Assembly (NCBI GenBank): GCA_036339975.1
Contig: JAYYZV010000083.1
Location: 1-26,515 of the forward strand
From: UBA830 sp036339975
Lineage (GTDB): Bacteria > Pseudomonadota > Alphaproteobacteria > MPNO01 > UBA830
DNA: 26,515 bases
Direction of reading: 5' to 3'
Shown: in pieces, positions 14,581 through 23,081 of the stretch
Layout of the letters: every line of letters starts with the position of its first letter
Position numbering within the stretch: the stretch's first letter is position 1
The notes under the pieces: generated by a model
The model's database searches: none
What the model was told of the DNA's origin: nothing
Seen by the model: the letters and a program-made list of their open reading frames with translations, nothing else
Made by a program: the position numbers and the translations under genes

Positions 14581-16455
14581 ATGGCCGAAGAGAAACTGAG
14601 GTTCGAGACAGAAGTCTCCCGCCTCCTCCATATCGTCGCCAACTCGCTTTACAGCCAGAAGGAAATCTTTCTGCGCGAGCTTATCTCCAATGCATCCGAT
14701 GCCTGCGACCGGCTGCGCTACGAAGCGCTGACTCAGGCGGACCTGATTACCGACGACCCGGAGTTTAAAGTCCGCATTTCGGTTGAAAAAAAACACAAGA
14801 TGCTAGAGATCGCTGATAACGGTATCGGGATGAACCGTGACGCGCTGATCTCCGATCTCGGCACGATCGCCCGGTCTGGAACGTCAGCATACCTCGAACA
14901 ACACCACGACGACGAAAAGGCGGATATCAGCACGATCGGCCAATTCGGCGTAGGGTTTTATTCGGCATTTATGGTGGCAAAGGAGGTAGAAGTGATCAGC
15001 CGCCGCGCCGGCGAAGATAAAGCTTGGCGCTGGGTATCAGACGGCACCGGCGAATTCACAATCTCGGAGGGTGAACGCGAACGCCGCGGCACCACGATTC
15101 GTCTGAAGCTACGCAAGGGAGAAGATGAGTTTCTAGACGAAAACCGGCTGCGCCACATCGTGAAAACATATTCGGATCATATCGCATTGCCCATATTGAT
15201 AGCGGGCGAAGACGGCGACGAAACCGCCAACGAAGCTTCCGCCATTTGGACGCGTCAAAAGAAAGGCATTACCGACGAACAGTACACGGAGTTCTACCGG
15301 CATGTAGGCGGATTTGGCGACCCTTGGATGACGCTGCACTGGCATGTAGAGGGTAAACTGGAATACCGCAATCTGTTGTTCGTCCCTTCAGCCAAGCCGT
15401 TCGACCTGTTTGATCCCAGCCGAAAACACGGAATCCGTCTATATGTGAAGCGCGTGTTCATCACCGACGAGGCAGAAAATATGGTCCCGGCTTGGCTGCG
15501 CTTCCTGCGTGGCGTAGTCGATTCCGAGGATCTGCCATTAAACGTTAGCCGTGAAGTCCTTCAGGACAATCCGATGATCGCCCGCATGCGGGCGGCCATC
15601 GTCAAACGTGTTCTGACGGAACTCGGAAAGAAAGCCGCAAAGAAGCCGGACGAGTACAGGCTTTTCTGGGAGAATTTCGGCGCAGTGATAAAAGAGGGCC
15701 TTTACGAAGACTTTGAGAACCGGGGTGCTATACAAAAGATCAGTCGCTTCCATTCGACCACCGGGGGTGACGATTTGGTCAGTCTGGAAGACTACGTCGG
15801 CCGCATGAAAGGTGGCCAAGAGGAAATCTACTATATCACCGGTGAAAACCTCGACGCCCTGCGACTTAGCCCACAGTTGGAAGGTTTTTCAGCTAAGGGG
15901 ATAGAAGTGTTGTTACTGACCGACGCGGTCGATGATTTTTGGATTCCGTCAGTAGGAGAATACGAAGGCAAACAATTCAAATCGGCCACCCGCGCCGGCG
16001 CTGATCTCGACAAGATTTCCGCAGAGGACAAAGAAGACACTAAGTCCGCAGAGGAAAAACCCTTCGACAAAGGCAAGGTTGATGCGCTGATAGCTATGTT
16101 CAAGCTGATACTAGCGGAAGAGGCTAAAGATGTGCGCGTTTCTGAACGCCTGACCGACAGCGCCGTCTGCCTAGTGTCCGACGAGGGAGACATGGACCTT
16201 CGGGTCGAACGCATGCTGAAACAGCATAACCAGCTGGAACAGTCGTTCAAGCGCATACTAGAAATTAACCCACGCCATCCACTAGTGACGTCGCTAGCCG
16301 AGTCCGTGGGCAAGGACGGGGCCGGCGAGAAGGTTGAAGATGCCGCCTGGCTGTTGCTCGATCAAGCTCGGATCATTGAGGGTGAACAGTTGCCAGACCC
16401 GGTGGCTTTCTCTCGCCGCCTTAACACCGTAATGACCGGCAGCCTAGCTAGCTGA
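14581..16455 (+). CDS. htpG: Molecular chaperone HtpG (Hsp90)
   Basis: A 624-residue cytosolic ATP-dependent chaperone, the same length as Escherichia coli HtpG. The N-terminal GHKL ATPase has LRELISNASDACDRLRYEAL with the catalytic Glu near residue 31, IADNGIGMNRD (about 77-87) and IGQFGVGFYSAF (about 119-130). The middle domain includes LRFLRGVVDSEDLPLNVSRE with the ATP-contacting Arg. A C-terminal dimerisation domain follows a charged stretch near residue 480. It lies on the opposite strand from its neighbours behind a likely heat-shock promoter. Its 3' end overlaps the convergent folC gene by 12 bp. Confidence 0.98.
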   Translation: MAEEKLRFETEVSRLLHIVANSLYSQKEIFLRELISNASDACDRLRYEALTQADLITDDPEFKVRISVEKKHKMLEIADNGIGMNRDALISDLGTIARSGTSAYLEQHHDDEKADISTIGQFGVGFYSAFMVAKEVEVISRRAGEDKAWRWVSDGTGEFTISEGERERRGTTIRLKLRKGEDEFLDENRLRHIVKTYSDHIALPILIAGEDGDETANEASAIWTRQKKGITDEQYTEFYRHVGGFGDPWMTLHWHVEGKLEYRNLLFVPSAKPFDLFDPSRKHGIRLYVKRVFITDEAENMVPAWLRFLRGVVDSEDLPLNVSREVLQDNPMIARMRAAIVKRVLTELGKKAAKKPDEYRLFWENFGAVIKEGLYEDFENRGAIQKISRFHSTTGGDDLVSLEDYVGRMKGGQEEIYYITGENLDALRLSPQLEGFSAKGIEVLLLTDAVDDFWIPSVGEYEGKQFKSATRAGADLDKISAEDKEDTKSAEEKPFDKGKVDALIAMFKLILAEEAKDVRVSERLTDSAVCLVSDEGDMDLRVERMLKQHNQLEQSFKRILEINPRHPLVTSLAESVGKDGAGEKVEDAAWLLLDQARIIEGEQLPDPVAFSRRLNTVMTGSLAS

Positions 16456-17745
16456 CGGATTGGCCGCGATAACTTCTCCCGCTAGATAGAGCGAACCACA
16501 AACCAGAACTCGGCCGGCAGGGCCGTTGGCGGCCATATCAAGAGCGTCACCAAGGGACGACGCCACCATGGTATCGAGGCCTAAATTCCAAGCAATATCG
16601 GTAAGTGTCCGCGGGGAATGCCCGGGGGTATCGCCGGGTAGATCGAGGGCGATCAGCCTGTCAGCGACCTCCGATAGTGGTGTAAGAAATCCCGACACAT
16701 CCTTATTCTCCTGCATCGCACAAACAAGTACGACAATGCTGGCAGGCCATGCCGAAATCGCACGCGCCAGCGCGTCCCCGGCAGAAGGGTTGTGTCCACC
16801 ATCGATCCAAAGCTGCCAGCCATCGGGAAGCAAGTCGGCCAGCGCACCGGACTCAAGGCACTGAAATCGACCCGGCCACACAGCAGTTGACACTCCCGCG
16901 GAAAAATCCTCCAAACTCCAGAAACGTGGCTTCCAGCACCGGAGCGTAGCGATCGCTGTGCCAGCATTGACGCTCTGGTGTTCACCGGCTAGCGCGGGCT
17001 CAGGCAGATCAATTTCACCGTCTTCGTCACAATACACCATTCCTCCGGGTTTGGTGCAGCTCGACCAGTCCGCTCCGGAAATGGACAGTGGCGCAGCAAG
17101 CTCCTGTGCCTGGCGTTGGATAACGCCCAGAGCGTCCGGCACCTGAGGTGCAACAACACAGGGTACGCCGGGTTTCACTATTCCGGCTTTTTCAAACGCT
17201 ATCTCCGAGACGGTATCACCCAAAAAGGCCATATGATCCATCGACACGGGAGTAATTGTGGTCACCACCGGATTATCAAGTATATTCGTGGAATCAAACC
17301 GACCACCGAGGCCGGTTTCGAGCAGCAGAAGATCCGCAGGGGTTCGCGAGAAGGCGAGAAAAGCAGCGACCGTCGTGATTTCGAAAAATGTCACCGGCGC
17401 GCCGGCGTTCGCGGTCTCGCATTCTTCCAGAGCTGACAGCAATGCATCTTCACCGATAGTGCTGCCATTCAGCACGATACGCTCGTTGAAACGTAACAGA
17501 TGCGGCGAGGTATAAACATGGACCCGCAACCCCGCCGCATGAGCGATTGCCCTCATGAATGCGATGGTGGACCCTTTACCGTTCGTACCGGCAACGTGGA
17601 TCACTGGGGGAAGCGACTTTTCTGGGCTGCCAACAGATGCAAGCAGGCGTCGAGTCCGTTCGAGTCCAAGATCGATAAGTTTTGGGTGAAGCGCCGTTAC
17701 CCGTTTTAGGGCAGTATCAATCGGTCGCGGGCGCCTCTCGAACAT
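16444..17745 (-). CDS. folC: Bifunctional folylpolyglutamate synthase / dihydrofolate synthase
   Basis: A 433-residue Mur-ligase-family enzyme from the ATG 17745 (MFERRPRPIDTALKRV). The frame is open to 17850, but those 35 residues overlap accD and do not look like FolC. The P-loop is HVAGTNGKGST (50-60), followed by YTSPHLLRFNERI (folate site) and LLETGLGGRFDSTN. Near the C-terminus is LWIDGGHNPSAG, the conserved DGAHN-like motif. It adds glutamate to dihydropteroate and then to reduced folates in the cytoplasm. It lies 28 bp after accD in the same direction, the usual accD-folC pair, and is the last gene of the trp-acc-fol run. A GTG three codons upstream (17754) is a possible alternative start. 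Confidence 0.95.
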   Translation of the reverse strand: MFERRPRPIDTALKRVTALHPKLIDLGLERTRRLLASVGSPEKSLPPVIHVAGTNGKGSTIAFMRAIAHAAGLRVHVYTSPHLLRFNERIVLNGSTIGEDALLSALEECETANAGAPVTFFEITTVAAFLAFSRTPADLLLLETGLGGRFDSTNILDNPVVTTITPVSMDHMAFLGDTVSEIAFEKAGIVKPGVPCVVAPQVPDALGVIQRQAQELAAPLSISGADWSSCTKPGGMVYCDEDGEIDLPEPALAGEHQSVNAGTAIATLRCWKPRFWSLEDFSAGVSTAVWPGRFQCLESGALADLLPDGWQLWIDGGHNPSAGDALARAISAWPASIVVLVCAMQENKDVSGFLTPLSEVADRLIALDLPGDTPGHSPRTLTDIAWNLGLDTMVASSLGDALDMAANGPAGRVLVCGSLYLAGEVIAANPSAS

Positions 17746-17773
17746 TTCTTCCACCCGCGACGGGATCGCGCTC

Positions 17774-18655
17774 TTAGTTGGTCGACCCAATGTCTGCGCC
17801 CGATACCTTGCAAAATAGTAGATCAATAATGCGACCAAGCGTCGCGGCAAGTTCTTGCCGGGCCACCACCATGTCGATCATACCATGCTCTAGGAGATAT
17901 TCAGCGCGCTGAAAGCCTTCGGGAAGTTTCTCGCGGATCGTCTCCTCGATTACCCGCGCACCGGCAAAGCCAACGATTGCCCCCGGTTCTGCCAGCGCTA
18001 TATCTCCAAGCATGGCAAACGACGCCGACACTCCACCGGTGGTTGGGTCAGCAAGCAAAACTATATAGGGTAGTCTCGCCTCTTTGACCTGCTGCACCGC
18101 GATGGTTGTGCGCGGCATCTGCATTAGCGACAGGATTCCCTCCTGCATTCGTGCCCCTCCAGATGAGGGAACCACAACAAATGCTGCTTCCTGCAACACG
18201 GCGAGCTGGGCACCGGCAACGATGCCATTTCCCACGGTGATACCCATAGACCCACCCATGAAAGAGAAATCGAAGGCTGCGACGACGGTCTTATGACCAC
18301 CTATTTCGCCATGGGCAACGATAATCGCATCGGTACGCCCGGTAGCGGAGCGTGTATCCTTTAAACGGTCAGAATATCTTTTACGATCCCTAAATTTCAG
18401 TGGATCGGTGACATTTCCCGGCAGATCAATCTCTGTGAATTCACCGCCGTCAAACAACATTTCCAGCCTCTTGCGCGCACCGAGGCGCATGTGGTGCCCA
18501 CAATTTTTACAGACGTTCAGGTTCTCTTCCAGATCGCGGTGAAACAGCATTTGTTCGCAGGACGGGCATTGCACCCACAGGTTTTCGGGAACATCTGACT
18601 TCACGCCTACCAGCGAACGAATCTTCGGCCGGACGTAGTTGTTGATCCAGTTCAT
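17774..18655 (-). CDS. accD: Acetyl-CoA carboxylase carboxyltransferase subunit beta
   Basis: A 293-residue subunit that, with AccA, moves the carboxyl group from biotin to acetyl-CoA to make malonyl-CoA. The N-terminal zinc ribbon has C30, C33, C49 and C52 (CPSC...CKNC). The crotonase-like core shows FDFSFMGGSMGITVGNGI, PSSGGARMQEG, LADPTTGGVSASFAMLGD and GFAGARVIEETI. Length is in the family range of 280-305. The ATG at 18655 overlaps the trpA stop (ATGA), so translation is probably coupled. The trpA-accD-folC arrangement is common in alphaproteobacteria. Confidence 0.98.
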   Translation of the reverse strand: MNWINNYVRPKIRSLVGVKSDVPENLWVQCPSCEQMLFHRDLEENLNVCKNCGHHMRLGARKRLEMLFDGGEFTEIDLPGNVTDPLKFRDRKRYSDRLKDTRSATGRTDAIIVAHGEIGGHKTVVAAFDFSFMGGSMGITVGNGIVAGAQLAVLQEAAFVVVPSSGGARMQEGILSLMQMPRTTIAVQQVKEARLPYIVLLADPTTGGVSASFAMLGDIALAEPGAIVGFAGARVIEETIREKLPEGFQRAEYLLEHGMIDMVVARQELAATLGRIIDLLFCKVSGADIGSTN

Positions 18656-19488
18656 CCCGCAGCTCCCGACCGGGCCGAACGTACCGCAACGGCAAGATCC
18701 GAAACAAAACTTAGGGTGTCGGTGACGGTTCTGGGATCGGGGATCCCATCATCTCCCAGAGCATTCGCGATCGTTTCGACGATAGCGGTCCCTACGACGG
18801 CCGCATCTGCAACGGCAGCAACTTCCGCCGCCTGTTCCGGTGTCCGGATTCCAAACCCGACCGCGACCGGGAGATCGGTCTGAGCCTTTATCCGGCCGAC
18901 GTTGGACGCGATGTCGCTACTGGCCGCGGAGCTGGTTCCGGTAATTCCTCTCACAGACACATAGTATACAAACCCAGAAGCGTTTTCGACGAGGGTGGCT
19001 ATTCGCGGGTCAGTCGAGGTCGGCGCGATCAGTCGGACGATATCGACGCCCGCTGACACTGCAAGTGGTCGGAACTCTTCCTCTTCCTCCGGCGGCAGGT
19101 CAACAATGATCAGGCCATCCACCCCGGCAGCGGCAGCATCTTTCGCAAACTTGTCGCGAGGGTAGGCGTGGATCGGGTTGTAATATCCCATCAGGACGAT
19201 TGGGGTCTCGTTATCGGCTTCTCGGAAATCCGCAACCATTGACAGGGTCTTCTTAATATTATGGCCGTTGGCCAACGACCGGCCGGAAGCGAGTTCTATC
19301 GACGGACCATCCGCCATAGGGTCAGTGAACGGCATGCCTAGTTCGATGATGTCTGCGCCAGCAGTTGGAAGGCCCGCAAGTATCTCAGCCGAAACGTCGC
19401 CGTCTGGGTCACCAGCGGTGATGAAAGTTACCAACCCACCGCGATTCTCGCCTCGCAGAGCGGCGAAGCACACGTCGAGCCGGCTCAC
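18652..19488 (-). CDS. trpA: Tryptophan synthase alpha subunit
   Basis: A 278-residue TIM-barrel enzyme that cleaves indole-3-glycerol phosphate and channels indole to TrpB. Catalytic E49 is in IELGMPFTDP and D60 in MADGPS. The mobile loop carries VSVRGITGT, and the phosphate site is near the C-terminus (VGFGIRTPEQ, VVGTAIVE). The start is GTG (19488-19486), sharing GTGA with the trpB stop codon. Its own stop overlaps accD. Both overlaps imply tight co-translation in the order trpB-trpA-accD. Confidence 0.98.
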   Translation of the reverse strand: MSRLDVCFAALRGENRGGLVTFITAGDPDGDVSAEILAGLPTAGADIIELGMPFTDPMADGPSIELASGRSLANGHNIKKTLSMVADFREADNETPIVLMGYYNPIHAYPRDKFAKDAAAAGVDGLIIVDLPPEEEEEFRPLAVSAGVDIVRLIAPTSTDPRIATLVENASGFVYYVSVRGITGTSSAASSDIASNVGRIKAQTDLPVAVGFGIRTPEQAAEVAAVADAAVVGTAIVETIANALGDDGIPDPRTVTDTLSFVSDLAVAVRSARSGAAG

Positions 19489-20699
19489 AGCGTTACATCC
19501 AGCGCTTCGGCAACCGAAAATACGTCCTTATCCCCGCGCCCGCACATGTTCATGACGATTACATGATCCGAGGGTAGAGACGGCGCGATTTTCATCACAT
19601 GCGCCAACGCATGGGAAGGCTCCAGCGCAGGGATAATACCTTCGAGCCGACTACACAGCTGGAATGCCTCCAGTGCTTCAGCGTCCGTGACAGACACATA
19701 TTCAACCCGCCCCACATCTTTTAACCAAGCATGTTCCGGACCGATACCGGGGTAATCGAGCCCCGCTGAAATCGAATGTGCCTCAATGATCTGGCCATCA
19801 TCGTCCTGCAATAGATAAGTCCGGTTGCCATGCAGAACTCCGGGTTTTCCTGCCGCCAGAGACGCCGCATGTCGGCCTGTTTCAATACCATCTCCGGCAG
19901 CTTCAACACCGATAATCTGAATGTCGTCATCATCTAGGAAAGGATGAAACAGACCCATAGCGTTGGATCCACCACCGATGCAAGCAACCAGACAATCTGG
20001 CAGGCGCCCCTCAGCCCTCATAATCTGTTCTCGGGTCTCAATGCCAATAACGGACTGAAAATCTCGCACCATCGCGGGATAGGGATGCGGACCAGCCACC
20101 GTACCTATTACGTAAAAAGTATCGTCAACATTTGCAACCCAGTCACGCAGTGCACCGTTCATAGCATCCTTGAGAGTGGAAGACCCTGTTTTAACTGGGA
20201 CCACGTCAGCCCCAAGAAGTTTCATCCGGAACACATTGGGCGCCTGACGTTCTATATCGACCGCACCCATATAAACAACGCAAGGGATTCCAAACAACGC
20301 GCAGACAGTAGCGGTAGCGACCCCATGCTGGCCAGCACCAGTCTCCGCGATCACTCGGGTCATACCCATACGCCGCGCCAGCAAAACCTGTCCAAGCGTA
20401 TTGTTGATCTTGTGGGCACCCGTGTGGTTCAGTTCGTCGCGCTTGAAATAAACCTTCGCACCGCCGCAGTGTTCGGTAATCCGCGAAGCAAAATAGAGCG
20501 GGCTGGGACGGCCTACATAATGTTTGAGCAGCTCGTCAAATTCTGACCTAAACGACGGATCGTCCTTTGCTTTTTCATAGGCCCTTTCAACGTCAAGAAG
20601 CAGCGGCATCAGGGTTTCGGCCACGTACCGCCCCCCGAAAATACCAAAATGGCCATCTTCGTCGGGACCGGCGCGGTATGTGTTGAAAGAATCTGTCAT
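19485..20699 (-). CDS. trpB: Tryptophan synthase beta subunit
   Basis: A 404-residue PLP enzyme joining indole and serine to make tryptophan. The chosen ATG at 20699 gives MTDSFNTYRAGPDEDGHFGI and follows a GGGAA element; eleven more in-frame codons upstream (to 20732) do not resemble TrpB. The PLP lysine is K97 in HTGAHKINN, the active-site Glu lies in AETGAGQHG, and the phosphate-binding loop is GGGSNAMG. The late YPGIGPEH and CGRGDKD motifs are also present. It forms the alpha2-beta2 complex with the adjacent TrpA and lies 49 bp after trpF. Confidence 0.98.
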   Translation of the reverse strand: MTDSFNTYRAGPDEDGHFGIFGGRYVAETLMPLLLDVERAYEKAKDDPSFRSEFDELLKHYVGRPSPLYFASRITEHCGGAKVYFKRDELNHTGAHKINNTLGQVLLARRMGMTRVIAETGAGQHGVATATVCALFGIPCVVYMGAVDIERQAPNVFRMKLLGADVVPVKTGSSTLKDAMNGALRDWVANVDDTFYVIGTVAGPHPYPAMVRDFQSVIGIETREQIMRAEGRLPDCLVACIGGGSNAMGLFHPFLDDDDIQIIGVEAAGDGIETGRHAASLAAGKPGVLHGNRTYLLQDDDGQIIEAHSISAGLDYPGIGPEHAWLKDVGRVEYVSVTDAEALEAFQLCSRLEGIIPALEPSHALAHVMKIAPSLPSDHVIVMNMCGRGDKDVFSVAEALDVTL

Positions 20700-20748
20700 A
20701 GCATTCCCGAAATATTTAACGCAATGGCGCACGAACGCACAGCTTTTA

Positions 20749-21396
20749 TCACACGCTTTTTACGGCTTTCAAAAACGCCCTTATGAGGGCCGGATCCTTC
20801 ACCCCAGGGGTGCGTTCAACCCCGGACGAAACATCAACCGCAGTTGCCCCGCCAATCCGGATCGCATTAGCCACATTATCGGGATTGAGACCACCGGACA
20901 GCATCCAGGGTAGCGGCCAATCGCAACCAGCGAGAATAGCCCAGTCGAACGAAACGGCGTTACCGCCCGGCAGCGCATTCTTCATTCCCACGGGTGTCTT
21001 GGCATCGAACAAAAGCATGTCCGCCACATCCAAATAGTCCGCTGCCGATGCAAGGTCTGCGGCTTCCGAAACCTTGATCGCTTTTATCGCGAGGCGACCT
21101 GTACGTTGTTTTATCGCGGCCACTCGTTCCGGCGTTTCACTGCCATGCAGTTGAAACATCGAAATATCAGGAATCGCCCCGATAGCGTCCACTAGGGCAT
21201 CGTCGGGATCCACTGTGAGAGCCACTGCTTCCATGTGTTCCGGCACCAGAGATGCCAGCGCGGCGGCTTGGACAGGCGTTACGTTTCGGGGCGAACGTGA
21301 AAAGAATACGAGACCGACATGGGTAGCAGCACCTTCGACCGCAGCATCAATTGCTTCCCGGCCGGTGACCCCACATATTTTCGACGCGACCTTCAC
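20749..21396 (-). CDS. trpF: Phosphoribosylanthranilate isomerase
   Basis: A 215-residue TIM-barrel enzyme of tryptophan synthesis, converting N-(5-phosphoribosyl)anthranilate to its 1-deoxyribulose isomer. The N-terminal KICGVT motif supplies catalytic C8. FQLHGSETPE and MLLFDAKTPVG, with the general-acid Asp, follow. The phosphate-binding LSGGLNPDNV and VDVSSGVERTPGVKD close the barrel. The start is GTG (21396-21394), overlapping the pyrF stop in GTGA. The trpF-trpB-trpA order is standard for alphaproteobacteria, where trpF is separate from trpC. Confidence 0.97.
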   Translation of the reverse strand: MKVASKICGVTGREAIDAAVEGAATHVGLVFFSRSPRNVTPVQAAALASLVPEHMEAVALTVDPDDALVDAIGAIPDISMFQLHGSETPERVAAIKQRTGRLAIKAIKVSEAADLASAADYLDVADMLLFDAKTPVGMKNALPGGNAVSFDWAILAGCDWPLPWMLSGGLNPDNVANAIRIGGATAVDVSSGVERTPGVKDPALIRAFLKAVKSV

Positions 21397-22109
21397 TTGG
21401 CAGCCGAAATTTCGTCCGCAATGCGCCGCGCGGCACCTACCGGATCTTGAGCGCGGGTGATTGGCCGCCCGATGACAAGATGATCCGCCCCCGCGGCAAC
21501 CGCTTCACCCGGTGTCATGACACGTTTCTGATCGTCGGCAACGGCCCAATCGGGACGGACCCCCGGGACGATTAGGGCAAATTTATCGCCGATTTCGCCA
21601 CGCAGAATGGCAGCTTCTTTAGGAGAGCAAACTACCCCGTCGATACCGGACGCCTCCGCTAGACGGGCTAGCCGCAGCACTTGTGCGGTCGCTGGAACAT
21701 TCTGTCCTACCGCGACGAGGTCCCCGTCATCGAGGCTAGTCAATACGGTAACGGCGACGATTTTCGGAGCTTTCGCGCCTAATTCGGCGGCGGTAACAGC
21801 AGCAGCTCTCAGCATCTCAGGGCCGCCAGACGCATGCACTGTCAGAATTGCGCAGCCGAGCCTTTGGGTAGCCCGGATCGCGCCGGCAACGGTGTTGGGG
21901 ATGTCATGATACTTTAGATCGAGAAATATCTTGTGGCCGAGCGCCGCCACTTGACCCACACCAGCCGGGCCGTGGGCCGTAAAGAATTCCTTGCCCAGCT
22001 TTATCGCGCCAACTTCGCCCGAAAGCAGGTCCGCCAACAACAGCGCATCGTCCAGCTTGGGCGTGTCGAGTGCGCAGAAAATCCGATCTATTGGAGAAAT
22101 GTCGATCAT
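21393..22109 (-). CDS. pyrF: Orotidine 5'-phosphate decarboxylase
   Basis: A 238-residue enzyme making UMP, the last step of de novo pyrimidine synthesis. The catalytic D-K-D array is in LDLKYHDIPNTV (D64, K66, D69), with a further substrate lysine at K40 (IKLGKEFF). The phosphate-binding PGVRPDW and HLVIGRPIT segments are present. Length fits the short bacterial class (230-240). The ATG at 22109 has only a weak ribosome-binding site. The stop overlaps trpF by 4 nt, coupling pyrimidine and tryptophan genes, a known alphaproteobacterial arrangement; the shared need for phosphoribosyl precursors is a possible reason. Confidence 0.97.
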   Translation of the reverse strand: MIDISPIDRIFCALDTPKLDDALLLADLLSGEVGAIKLGKEFFTAHGPAGVGQVAALGHKIFLDLKYHDIPNTVAGAIRATQRLGCAILTVHASGGPEMLRAAAVTAAELGAKAPKIVAVTVLTSLDDGDLVAVGQNVPATAQVLRLARLAEASGIDGVVCSPKEAAILRGEIGDKFALIVPGVRPDWAVADDQKRVMTPGEAVAAGADHLVIGRPITRAQDPVGAARRIADEISAAK

Positions 22110-22195
22110 GCCCGCTTAATAGATCATTATCGATGCCGGCGAAAGCGAAGCTGACGCGGCTAAGCCGGAAAAATGATAGCCTTACCGAGAATCAT

Positions 22196-22573
22196 CTAAT
22201 CTTCGATCAGCGCGACACGGGAAGGCCCGGTTTGAGATCCGGGTGCCGACAACGTAGCCCCGGATGACGGTTTTGCCTCAGGCTCGGCCGGCGGCAAGCG
22301 GCCGAGTTCATCCAATTTTCGTTCGAGCTTACGTATTTGGCTCTCAGCTATCCGCGCGCGACGCCACCAAGTCATGGTCGAAATCCATCCGATTCCCAGA
22401 CCGGCCAGCACGCCCACCGCGAGAAACATCAGCACCCACACCGAAGCCGACAGCTCGACCCTTCCGCTGATGGGCCAGAATTCAAGCGCTAACACCTGCC
22501 GGTTTTCTACCGCGAAAACGCCCATAAAAATGGAGCAGGGGATAAATACGATTATGCCGATCATCAAGCGCAT
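22196..22573 (-). CDS. LapA-domain inner-membrane protein (DUF1049)
   Basis: A 125-residue protein with two membrane segments: residues 3-22 (LMIGIIVFIPCSIFMGVFAV) and 45-66 (VWVLMFLAVGVLAGLGIGWI). The family signature ENRQVLALEFWP lies between them. A basic stretch WWRRARIAESQIRKLERKL begins a short cytoplasmic coiled coil, followed by a Pro/Ser-rich tail. In Escherichia coli LapA works with LapB in control of LpxC and lipopolysaccharide assembly; no lapB is seen here, so only the domain family is claimed. It sits between ihfB and pyrF, its usual place in many alphaproteobacteria. Confidence 0.87.
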   Translation of the reverse strand: MRLMIGIIVFIPCSIFMGVFAVENRQVLALEFWPISGRVELSASVWVLMFLAVGVLAGLGIGWISTMTWWRRARIAESQIRKLERKLDELGRLPPAEPEAKPSSGATLSAPGSQTGPSRVALIED

Positions 22574-22657
22574 TCTAACTAAGATTTCCCGTCCCCGCCC
22601 GGGTAACGCCGACAGGACCTGACGGACAAGACCGCGCCGACACGCCCGCGTATCAAT

Positions 22658-22942
22658 CTATTTACGGCCGTTCAGGCGGTCACGAAGATCCTTGCCGGAT
22701 TTAAAAAACGGCACAAACTTTTTTGCGACACTCACCGATTCTCCAGTGCGCGGGTTACGCCCTGTCCGCGCTTCACGCGTTTTGACGGAAAACGCTCCGA
22801 AACCACGAAGTTCGACCCTATCCCCACGCGCCAGAGCCGACGATATTTCCTCGAAAATTGTGAAAACGATCCGTTCCACATCCCGTTGGTAGAGATGCGG
22901 ATTCTCTTCCGCCAATCTCACAATCAGTTCAGATTTTGTCAT
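22658..22942 (-). CDS. ihfB: Integration host factor subunit beta
   Basis: A 94-residue DNA-bending protein of the HU/IHF family, the same length as Escherichia coli IHF-beta when started at the ATG 22942 (MTKSELIVRL), which has GGGGGA about 10 nt upstream. An in-frame ATG six codons earlier (22960) is possible. VELRGFGAFSVKTREARTGRNPRTGE holds the beta-arm with the intercalating Pro (in RNPRTG), and the C-terminal VPFFKSGKDLRDRLN is typical. It should pair with IHF-alpha encoded elsewhere. It lies between sppA and lapA in the rpsA neighbourhood, as in many proteobacteria. Confidence 0.95.
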   Translation of the reverse strand: MTKSELIVRLAEENPHLYQRDVERIVFTIFEEISSALARGDRVELRGFGAFSVKTREARTGRNPRTGESVSVAKKFVPFFKSGKDLRDRLNGRK

Positions 22943-23081
22943 TTTTTTGGCATCCCCCATGAAAACCGGAGAAGATTAACTCCGTGTTTACCAGCATCCC
23001 ATTCTGCAGGTTACCTGACTTTTTTCGAAAACGACTTCCAAAGGTCCGACCCCAAACCTTGTCAGCTTCCTTGTATCATTG

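Noticed and set aside
14473..14796. 108-codon N-terminal extension of the helicase frame
   Set aside because: It is antisense to the conserved start of htpG, has no helicase family sequence, and the ATG at 14472 leads straight into the P-loop domain.
17746..17850. 35-codon N-terminal extension of folC
   Set aside because: Most of it overlaps the end of accD and does not resemble FolC; the ATG at 17745 gives the usual family length.
19944..20546. 200-codon plus-strand frame
   Set aside because: It is antisense to trpB, a clearly conserved gene, and shows no protein family features.
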